From Erythrobacter sp. (GTDB lineage Bacteria > Pseudomonadota > Alphaproteobacteria > Sphingomonadales > Sphingomonadaceae), in the NCBI GenBank assembly GCA_002695185.1, contig NZOF01000189.1, forward strand, positions 1-22,888: a DNA stretch of 22,888 bases. Direction: 5' to 3'. The notes beneath the pieces were generated by a model. That model made no database searches, had not been told where the DNA came from, and worked only from the letters and a program-made list of their open reading frames with translations. Both the position numbers and the translations under genes were made by a program. Below, piece by piece: positions 16,797 to 22,888 of the stretch. The stretch's first letter is position 1. Each line of letters starts with the position of its first letter.

Positions 16797-18298
16797 GAAC
16801 CGCAACCACACCCCGCCGCATCGTCATCGCCGGTGGCGGCACATCGGGCTGGATGGCCGCCGCCGCCCTGGCGCGAACCATGGGCGACACGATCGAGCTG
16901 ACGCTGGTGGAATCGGATGCGATCGGCACGGTGGGCGTGGGCGAAAGCACCATCCCGCCGCTGGTCAAATACAACCAGCTGACCGGCATCGACGAAGCCG
17001 AGTTCATGCGGGAGACCAATGCGACCTTCAAGCTGGGCATCGAGTTCGAGAACTGGAAAACCGATGGCGAAAGCTATTTCCATTCCTTCGGCGCAACCGG
17101 CAAGGATCACTGGTCCGCCGGGTTCCAGCACTTCTGGATGCACGGCCTCACGCAGGGGCACGAGCACAGCTATGACGATTACTGCCTGGAACTTGCCGCT
17201 GCGCATGCCGGAAAGTTCGCCATCCTGCCCGACAACCGCATCAACTATGCCTACCAGCTAGACGCGACGGCCTATGCCCGCTTCCTGCGCCGCAAGGCGG
17301 AAAGCTTCGGTGCCACGCGCCGCGAGGGCAAGATCGCCGCGGTCGAGCTCGACAGCGAGAGCGGCGATATCGCGGCCCTCACACTGGAAAGCGGGGAACG
17401 GATCGAAGGCGATCTCTTCGTCGATTGCACCGGTTTTCGCGCGCTGCTGATCGAAGGCGCGCTGCACGTGGGATATGACGACTGGAGCCATTACCTGCCC
17501 AACGATCGCGCCATCGCGGTGCAGACCGAAAGCGTTCGCGATCCGGTGCCCTTCACCCGCGCCATCGCGCATGAGGCAGGCTGGCAATGGCGCATCCCGC
17601 TGCAGCACCGGCAGGGCAACGGCATCGTCTATTGCAGCCGCTACATGTCGGACGACGAGGCCGAGGCACGGCTGCTCTCGACCGTCGAAGGCGCCACCTG
17701 CTCCACCCCCAACCGCCTGCGCTTCACCACCGGCGCGCGTCGCAAGCAATGGCATCGCAACTGCGTGGCCGTGGGCCTGTCCAGCGGGTTCATGGAACCG
17801 CTGGAATCCACCAGCATCCACCTGATCCAGCGCGCCGTCCTGCGGCTGATCCGGATGCTGCCTTCGGGCGAGCGGGTGAGCCAGCGCGATATCGACGAAT
17901 TCAACGACCAGCAGCTGACCGATATGGACCAGATCCGGGATTTCCTGATCCTGCACTACAAGGTCACCCAGCGGCGGGATTCGCCCTTCTGGCGCCAGTG
18001 CGCCGCCATGGAAATTCCCGACAGCCTGACGCAGAAGATCGAACTCTTCCGCGAGACCGGCCGCGTGTTCCGAAAGAACGAGGAACTGTTCGCGGAAAAC
18101 AGCTGGGTCCAGGTGATGATGGGCCAGGGGCTGATGCCCGAAACCTATCACCCCGTCGCCACCAAGATGAGCAGCGAGGAACTGGACCGCTTCCTTGGCA
18201 CATTGCGCAGCAATGTTGCCCGTACGGTGGCAGGCCTGCCCGAGCACCACGCTTTTGTAAAACGCTACTGCGGTGCCAAACAGGCCGAAGCGGCATGA
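16793..18298 (+). CDS. Flavin-dependent halogenase homologue (tryptophan 7-halogenase family), second
   Basis: A 501-residue PrnA-like protein that keeps the family motifs better than its upstream paralogue: GGGTSGW at 14-20, Lys80 in NATFKLGIEFENW, WQWRIP at 264-269 and Glu338 with Ser339 in GFMEPLEST. By motif it could be a working halogenase using FADH2, oxygen and halide, but many homologues next to TonB receptors have no demonstrated activity. The ATG at 16793 overlaps the cupin stop as ATGA, so translation is coupled. The codon usage is strongly G/C-ended, like the cupin and unlike halogenase 1 and SapC. It ends the operon; about 230 bases without a gene follow. Confidence 0.88.
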   Translation: MRTATTPRRIVIAGGGTSGWMAAAALARTMGDTIELTLVESDAIGTVGVGESTIPPLVKYNQLTGIDEAEFMRETNATFKLGIEFENWKTDGESYFHSFGATGKDHWSAGFQHFWMHGLTQGHEHSYDDYCLELAAAHAGKFAILPDNRINYAYQLDATAYARFLRRKAESFGATRREGKIAAVELDSESGDIAALTLESGERIEGDLFVDCTGFRALLIEGALHVGYDDWSHYLPNDRAIAVQTESVRDPVPFTRAIAHEAGWQWRIPLQHRQGNGIVYCSRYMSDDEAEARLLSTVEGATCSTPNRLRFTTGARRKQWHRNCVAVGLSSGFMEPLESTSIHLIQRAVLRLIRMLPSGERVSQRDIDEFNDQQLTDMDQIRDFLILHYKVTQRRDSPFWRQCAAMEIPDSLTQKIELFRETGRVFRKNEELFAENSWVQVMMGQGLMPETYHPVATKMSSEELDRFLGTLRSNVARTVAGLPEHHAFVKRYCGAKQAEAA

Positions 18299-18525
18299 AC
18301 AGGACGGTTGGATTGCCCTACTCGAAAAGGCTGACTTACCGATCGATCCTTGATGCACGCGATAGCGCTTCGCGAGAATCTGGGAGTCTTTTTGGAGACC
18401 ACCCTGCAGTGGTCTTTGGAGATGTCGCCATACATGTTCGAAACATCCGTTCGGATGTTTTGCTAATGTTGGAATAGTTAGTAGTCTAGGAACGTGTGAG
18501 ATTTCGAGAATAAGGAGATCGTCCC
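18299..18525 (+). other. Gene-free segment with two hairpins
   Basis: This stretch has no convincing coding region. It contains two perfect hairpins: AGACCAC (18396-18402) with GTGGTCT (18409-18415), and AAACATCC (18441-18448) with GGATGTTT (18453-18460). Each is followed by only a short T-run, so they are weak terminator candidates for the halogenase operon. The promoter of the next gene probably lies in its last 60 bases, and an AAGGAG ribosome-binding site is at 18512-18517. Confidence 0.45.
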
Positions 18526-19287
18526 GTGCTCGTCTTTCTCATGATGGCAATAGCCACACCTCAAAGCTCTGACGTCATACTTTCCCGAGATGACGCCGAG
18601 GCGATGTCGTCCGATCAACTAGAGGATTTGCTTTTGGCAGAGTTTCCTCATGGCGATATCATCGGCGTCGAATTGCCAGACACCGGTCGTGGGCCGCACG
18701 GAGAAATGGCCGATCCATCTCTTGGCTATATCACCTTTCACGAACGGGGCCGCGCGGACAGTGGCCGCCTGTGTACGGCGCGCAGGATTGTTGTAGCGTT
18801 CGATTTGCCTGACGGCGTAAAAAGCAGACCGCTCAGTGAACGCAGCGCTGATGACCCAAAGCGACTATTCAGCGTAAACGGTCTTCCGCAAATTGCTGTC
18901 CTGAATGAAGTGACAACCGATGCTGTGTGCGCATTACTTCCCAGCGAGCGTTATGCCGGTATTAGTTCGCCACCCGAGCACGAGCGTCGCTTACGACAAT
19001 TTATCGAGCTGACCGAAGCTTTTGACAAAGGCCCCCAGCGCGCATTCAATATAGCGTGCGGGGATTGGACGGGAGCGAAAGAGAAGCCGTGCGATGCGGA
19101 CGAAGCGCTGGCAAAGATTGACTGGGCCAGAATGTCCTCCGTCCGCGCTATTGATTGGCCGCACGGTGTTTCTGCAACGCTCATCACCTTCTCCCAAACC
19201 AACGGCCCGCTTATTAAGGCCTACCTTTCGGGGGCGGAAACGATATCCGCAGCGAAGATTACTTATGCGTTGCCTGCGCCATTCTGA
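18526..19287 (+). CDS. Hypothetical protein, possibly exported
   Basis: A 253-residue protein that I do not recognise. The GTG start at 18526 is supported by AAGGAG eight bases upstream. It opens with a short hydrophobic stretch, MLVFLMMAIATPQ, which may be a minimal signal peptide lacking the usual positive charges. The rest is soluble and mixed, with four cysteines (LCTARR, AVCALL, IACGDW, KPCDAD), which would suit disulfides in the periplasm. There is no known catalytic motif. It sits alone between the halogenase operon and the LacI gene, and its base composition is lower in GC than either flank, so it may be a later insertion unrelated to the sugar locus. Confidence 0.6.
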   Translation: MLVFLMMAIATPQSSDVILSRDDAEAMSSDQLEDLLLAEFPHGDIIGVELPDTGRGPHGEMADPSLGYITFHERGRADSGRLCTARRIVVAFDLPDGVKSRPLSERSADDPKRLFSVNGLPQIAVLNEVTTDAVCALLPSERYAGISSPPEHERRLRQFIELTEAFDKGPQRAFNIACGDWTGAKEKPCDADEALAKIDWARMSSVRAIDWPHGVSATLITFSQTNGPLIKAYLSGAETISAAKITYALPAPF

Positions 19288-19485
19288 AACCTTCGGCTAC
19301 GGCGGCTTTCCCAAGCCCAGACTTTCAAAACCTCGTCCAATCACAGGCCATTGCGTCATATCGGTGAGCCATCTCTCTCCGGGCGGAAGAAATAAAGTGA
19401 CTAGAATCCGGACCGAGGCCGCTTCAATGGGCTGGTGAAGACGGTTTCGCTGCGGTAGCGGTGACAAGAAGAGGGGAATGCCAGA
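19288..19485 (+). other. Leader region of the LacI/MFS unit
   Basis: About 200 bases with no convincing gene. An AGAGGGG ribosome-binding site lies nine bases before the LacI start. No AACGTT palindrome is visible here, so I see no evidence for autoregulation by the operator type found before the receptor and GH3 genes. I could not place -35 and -10 boxes with confidence. Confidence 0.35.
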
Positions 19486-20541
19486 ATGGGTCGGCGACGC
19501 CAGTCGGTGACAATAAAACATGTCGCGGCCGATGCGGGGGTTTCCCTGCAGACCGTCAGCCGCGTCATCAATAACGAACCGAACGTGCGCCCCATTATGA
19601 AGGAGCGCGTGCAGGCGAGCATCGACAAGCTCGGTTACGTCCCCAGTATTGCCGCCCAGCGCATGAGCGGTTCCAGATCCTACATCATCTTGGCGATAAA
19701 CGATCGCGACCGCACGATTGCCGACTGGCGCGCGCGCGAAGGGCGCGACTGGATCGATCAGATGCTGCTGGGCGGGATGCTTACCTGCGCCGAGCACGGC
19801 TATCGGATGATGATCGAACTGGTCGATACGCATAACGATCACGTCGAACGGGAGTTGAGCGCGGCCATTGCAGCCTTGCAGCCCGATGGGGTGATCCTCA
19901 CCCCGCCCCATTCGGAAAACGATCTGATCACCGGACTGCTCGCGCAGCGCGGCATTCCGTTTGCCAGGATCGGCTCGACGCAGGACGGGCCCGGTATCGC
20001 CATTACGATGGGTGATACCTTCAATGCGGGGCTGGCCACCGATCACCTGGTCGAATTGGGCCACAAGCGCATCGGCTTTATCGCCGGGCCGGAAGAGTTC
20101 AGCCTCGCAAATCGCCGTATCGTGGGATGGGAAGCGGCCATGGAACGCGCGAACCTGCCTTGCGAGGGCCTATGCGAACGTGGAGACTTCGGCTTCGACA
20201 GCGGCACTGTGGCGACCGAGAAATTGCTGTCGCTTGCCAAACCGCCGACCGCTATAATCGCCAGTAGTGACCAGATGACGCTTGCAGCGCTGGCCACCGC
20301 CCGCAAACGCGGCTTGCGAGTGCCGGAGGACCTGTCGCTGGTCAGCTTCGACAATTCGCCGATCGTTCGCTTTACTCAGCCGGCGCTGACCGCTGTCGAC
20401 CAGCCCATTGCGGCAACCATATCTCGCGTCGTGGAATTGCTCATCGAGAAGCATACGGCGAAACCGGAAGAAGGGCCGACCATCGTTCCGGGAGAATTGA
20501 TCGTTCGGGAATCGACGAGCCACGCACCAAAGCATGGCTGA
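19486..20541 (+). CDS. LacI-family transcriptional regulator
   Basis: A 351-residue regulator. The N-terminal helix-turn-helix TIKHVAADAGVSLQTVSRVIN (about residues 9-29) and the hinge region (VPSIAAQRMSGSRS, about 53-66) are clear. The hinge position that is usually Leu appears to be Met. A periplasmic-binding-protein-like sensor domain follows (HLVELGHKRIGFIAGP, PTAIIASSDQMTLAALATARKRGLRVPEDLSLVSFDN), which would bind a sugar inducer in the cytoplasm. It overlaps the MFS gene by 8 bases. The AACGTT-centred palindromes before the second TonB receptor and the GH3 gene are typical LacI-family operators and are probably its targets, making it a local sugar-responsive repressor. Confidence 0.94.
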   Translation: MGRRRQSVTIKHVAADAGVSLQTVSRVINNEPNVRPIMKERVQASIDKLGYVPSIAAQRMSGSRSYIILAINDRDRTIADWRAREGRDWIDQMLLGGMLTCAEHGYRMMIELVDTHNDHVERELSAAIAALQPDGVILTPPHSENDLITGLLAQRGIPFARIGSTQDGPGIAITMGDTFNAGLATDHLVELGHKRIGFIAGPEEFSLANRRIVGWEAAMERANLPCEGLCERGDFGFDSGTVATEKLLSLAKPPTAIIASSDQMTLAALATARKRGLRVPEDLSLVSFDNSPIVRFTQPALTAVDQPIAATISRVVELLIEKHTAKPEEGPTIVPGELIVRESTSHAPKHG

Positions 20542-21733
20542 TGCCGAGGTCGCCAGCGGGGAACGCCAGTCGCTGCGCTTCATGTGGCTCTATGCCCTGG
20601 CCGTTGCAGGCGGGGCGGTTTCCTACGTTCCCTTCCTCACACTTTTGCTCCCGCTGCGCGCAACCGAACTGGCTGGCGATGCAAGGATCGACCTGCTCGC
20701 CTATATCGCCTTCGCCGGAGCGATCGCCGCCAGCGTCGGCAATATCGCCTTCGGCTGGCTGAGCGATCTCACCGGCACCCGCCGGCCTTGGATAGCAACC
20801 GGTCTGGTGCTTTCCTGCACGCTGCTTATCTGCGTGCGCGCAACCAGCGGTCCGCTGGATCTGCTCGGATCGATCGTGGTCTGGCAGCTGGCGCTCAACA
20901 TGATGCTGGGGCCGCTCGGCGCATGGGCGGGAGATGCGGTGCCGGATAGCCAGAAGGGCTTTCTTGGCGGTTTGCTGGCCTTCGCCCCCGCGCTCGGGGC
21001 CGCTTCCGGCGCATTCGTCACCCTCCCCGGCCTGGCCGGACCTGACCAACGCTTGGTGCTTGTTGCCGCGCTGGTGGCAGCGATGGTGCTCCCCGTCCTC
21101 CTGTTCGGACGCCCCCGCCCGATGCCGCATCTCATGCTCGACGACGCCAGCCCCGATGAACGGATAAGGCACGCCAAACGCAGCGCGGCAGCCCGGATGT
21201 GGTTTGTCCGCCTGCTGGTTCAGATCGCCGAAGCCGCCCTCTTTGCCTATCTGCTGATCTGGTTCACCAGCATTGATCCAACATTCACGGATAGCGAGAC
21301 CGCGCGGGTGTTCTCGATTGTGCTCGCGCTCTCCGTACCACTGGCTCTGTTGGCCGGGCGCTGGTCCGATCGCCGCGAACGACCGATCCTTCCTCTGGCG
21401 CTGGGTTCTGCGATTGGCGCGGTCGGGCTGCTGCTGATGGCCATTTCCGACAATCTCGGCAGTGCCATCGCCGGTTATGTCGTGTTCGGCCTATCGACCA
21501 GCGTGTTTCTGGCCCTGCATACCAGCCAGACGCTGCGCGTCCTGCCCAAACCATCCATGCGAGGGCGGGACCTGGGCATCTTCAATCTGACCAACACTGT
21601 GCCCAGCCTGATCATGCCCTGGCTTACCCTTGCCCTTGTTCCGGTCTTCGGCTTCAGCGCCCTGTTCTTCACGCTGGCCGCCCTCGTCGCGCTTGGCACT
21701 GCGCTTCTACTTACCCTCGTAAAGACAAAGTAG
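20534..21733 (+). CDS. MFS transporter, probably for a sugar
   Basis: A 399-residue inner-membrane protein with about 12 hydrophobic segments. The loop 2-3 motif of the major facilitator superfamily is visible as GWLSDLTGTRRPW (about residues 74-86), and a related GRWSDRRERP follows the central loop. The charged central loop (about residues 195-217) divides the two halves, as is normal. Its ATG lies in the last codons of the LacI gene (ATGGCTGA overlap), so the two are co-translated. Placement between a sugar-type regulator and a glycosidase suggests uptake of the mono- or disaccharide released in the periplasm; the exact substrate cannot be read from sequence. Confidence 0.9.
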   Translation: MADAEVASGERQSLRFMWLYALAVAGGAVSYVPFLTLLLPLRATELAGDARIDLLAYIAFAGAIAASVGNIAFGWLSDLTGTRRPWIATGLVLSCTLLICVRATSGPLDLLGSIVVWQLALNMMLGPLGAWAGDAVPDSQKGFLGGLLAFAPALGAASGAFVTLPGLAGPDQRLVLVAALVAAMVLPVLLFGRPRPMPHLMLDDASPDERIRHAKRSAAARMWFVRLLVQIAEAALFAYLLIWFTSIDPTFTDSETARVFSIVLALSVPLALLAGRWSDRRERPILPLALGSAIGAVGLLLMAISDNLGSAIAGYVVFGLSTSVFLALHTSQTLRVLPKPSMRGRDLGIFNLTNTVPSLIMPWLTLALVPVFGFSALFFTLAALVALGTALLLTLVKTK

Positions 21734-21772
21734 CCGCTTGATTTCACGCGCACAGCGTGCCAACCCTCGCTC

Positions 21773-21788
21773 TTGATAACGTTCTCAA
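21773..21788 (+). promoter_or_regulatory. LacI-type operator-like palindrome before the GH3 gene
   Basis: TTGATAACGTTCTCAA is a 16-bp palindrome with one mismatched pair, centred on ACGT. It lies 30-45 bases before the GH3 start. Its reverse complement shares AACGTTATCAA with the first site upstream of the second TonB receptor. This supports shared control by the LacI protein encoded two genes upstream. Confidence 0.65.
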
Positions 21789-21817
21789 TTAAGAGAGCGC
21801 GGAGAGGGATGATCGTT

Positions 21818-22888
21818 ATGAAAGCGTTTTGGATGGCCACGGCCGCTGCGGTGACACTTGCCGGGTGCACCACTGTTCCGGGCGATATGGAAACGCCTGC
21901 CGCCAGTACCGCACGCGCTGCCGAAGATGCCCGCGTCGCCGATCTAATCACCCGAATGAGCGTGGAGCGCAAGGTCGCCCAGCTGATCCAGCCGCAGATC
22001 AACAGCTTCACTGCAGAAGACATGCGCCGCTACCGTTTCGGCAGCTATCTCAATGGCGGCAATGGGGGCCCCTATGGCGACGAATATGCCGAAGCCAGCG
22101 AATGGCTGAAGCTCGCCGACGAAATGTATCTCGCCTCGGTCGCGCAGCAGCCCAACGGTGAGCCTGTCATCCCGACCATGTGGGGCACCGATGCCGTGCA
22201 TGGCCACACCAATGTGATGCGGGCCACGATCTTCCCGCACAATATCGGCCTTGGCGCGACACGCGATGCCGATCTGATACGCCGCGTCGGCGAAGCCACT
22301 GCCACCGAGATCGAAGTCACCGGGATCGACTGGAACTTCTCGCCCACCATCGCCGTCGCGCAAGATGATCGCTGGGGCCGCACCTACGAAAGCTATTCCG
22401 AAGACCCGAAGATCGTCGCGCCGCTGGGCGCTGCGCTGGTCGAAGGCCTGCAGGGGCGCAAGGGTGATCCCAATCGGCTGGGCGCCGGGCATGTCATCGC
22501 CACCGCCAAGCACTTCTTCGGCGATGGCGGGACCGATCAGGGTGTCGACCAGGGCGAAGTGACCGGCGATATCGAGAAGCTGAAGAAGATCCACGCTGCC
22601 CCATACCCCGCTGCCATCGGCGCCGGGGTGGAAACGGTCATGGCCAGCTTCAATTCGATCAACGGCCGCAAGATGCACGGCAATGAAACGCTGCTGACCG
22701 GCGTGCTGCGCAACGAACTGGGCTTCGACGGCCTCGTCGTGGGTGACTGGAACGGTCACGGCCAGGTCGCTGGCTGCACCAATACCGACTGTCCGCAATC
22801 GCTGCTCGCCGGCCTCGACATCTACATGGTGCCGGATGACTGGAAAGGTCTGCTTGAAACAACCGTGCGGCAGGTAAACGACGGCACG
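21818..22888 (+). CDS. GH3-family beta-glucosidase lipoprotein, N-terminal part
   Basis: The first 357 codons are present; the gene continues beyond the window. It starts MKAFWMATAAAVTLAGC, a lipoprotein signal with lipobox LAGC (Cys17), so the enzyme is probably anchored in the outer membrane facing the periplasm. The GH3 barrel is clear: IPTMWGTDAVHGH, ATIFPHNIGLGATRD, DRWGRTYESYSEDP, TAKHFFGDGGTDQG, MASFNSINGRKMHGN, and the nucleophile aspartate in VVGDWNGH (Asp310). GH3 enzymes of this ExoP-like type release glucose from beta-1,3/1,4-linked glucan oligosaccharides. I chose the ATG at 21818, nine bases after AGGG; an ATG at 21809 lies too close to that site. An operator-like palindrome precedes it. 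Confidence 0.93.
   Translation, partial: MKAFWMATAAAVTLAGCTTVPGDMETPAASTARAAEDARVADLITRMSVERKVAQLIQPQINSFTAEDMRRYRFGSYLNGGNGGPYGDEYAEASEWLKLADEMYLASVAQQPNGEPVIPTMWGTDAVHGHTNVMRATIFPHNIGLGATRDADLIRRVGEATATEIEVTGIDWNFSPTIAVAQDDRWGRTYESYSEDPKIVAPLGAALVEGLQGRKGDPNRLGAGHVIATAKHFFGDGGTDQGVDQGEVTGDIEKLKKIHAAPYPAAIGAGVETVMASFNSINGRKMHGNETLLTGVLRNELGFDGLVVGDWNGHGQVAGCTNTDCPQSLLAGLDIYMVPDDWKGLLETTVRQVNDGT

Noticed and set aside
17258..18358. A 366-codon open frame on the minus strand
   Set aside because: It is antisense to the second halogenase. GC-rich codons commonly leave such shadow frames open, and the translation has no family features.
18441..18460. Hairpin after the second halogenase as a definite terminator
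   Set aside because: The stem is perfect but only 8 bp and AT-rich at its base, and the T-run is interrupted. It is listed only as part of the gene-free segment.
19297..20064. A 255-codon open frame on the minus strand over the LacI gene
   Set aside because: The plus strand has unmistakable LacI helix-turn-helix and sensor motifs; the antisense frame has none.

Overview
The window looks like chromosomal (or large-replicon) DNA of an alphaproteobacterium, most likely of the order Sphingomonadales and plausibly the Erythrobacteraceae. The basis is the style of its TonB-dependent receptors (VVVTG/VIVVTG TonB boxes, the [12 protein letters not shown] plug), the combination of SapC-like protein, cupin and tryptophan-halogenase-like proteins, and moderately high GC. 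This is inferred from protein families; no rRNA or species marker lies in the window.

Layout. (1) 1-1328, minus strand: the promoter-proximal end of a VirB-type type IV secretion operon, in the order virB1 (lytic transglycosylase), virB2 (pilin, TTG start), virB3, virB4 (cut by the window edge). (2) 1494-1877, minus: a small exported TPR-like protein with its own terminator. (3) 2117-6541, plus: a surface lipoprotein with a right-handed beta-helix look, followed by a TonB-dependent receptor, with a strong hairpin between the genes and a terminator after the receptor. Facing it on the minus strand (6703-7383) is a PhoB/OmpR-type response regulator with a degenerate receiver domain. The upstream regions of the lipoprotein and of the regulator carry similar GTCACA-type repeats at about 10-11 bp spacing, which suggests one regulatory unit. 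(4) 7470-10129, minus: aldo/keto reductase, nitronate monooxygenase-like protein and flavin reductase, probably a redox operon. (5) 10360-18298, plus: a second TonB-dependent receptor, a terminator, then a tightly coupled run of flavin-dependent halogenase homologue, SapC-family protein, JmjC/cupin_8-type dioxygenase homologue and a second halogenase homologue. (6) 18526-19287: an unrecognised exported protein of lower GC. (7) 19486-22888, plus: LacI-family regulator, MFS transporter (8-bp overlap) and a GH3 beta-glucosidase lipoprotein running off the end.

Parts 5 and 7 read as one carbohydrate-utilisation locus. The receptor would import an oligosaccharide, GH3 would hydrolyse it in the periplasm, MFS would take up the sugar and LacI would control the set. 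AACGTT-centred palindromes occur upstream of both the receptor (two sites, 18 bp apart) and the GH3 gene, which supports a shared regulator. The most interesting part is the halogenase/SapC/cupin/halogenase operon embedded in this sugar locus. Its proteins keep recognisable catalytic residues, but I know of no established function for them in glycan uptake, and a flavin reductase is encoded divergently next to the receptor. Base composition changes sharply near the start of the cupin gene, so the operon may be a mosaic.

I saw no tRNA, rRNA, CRISPR array, transposase or insertion sequence.
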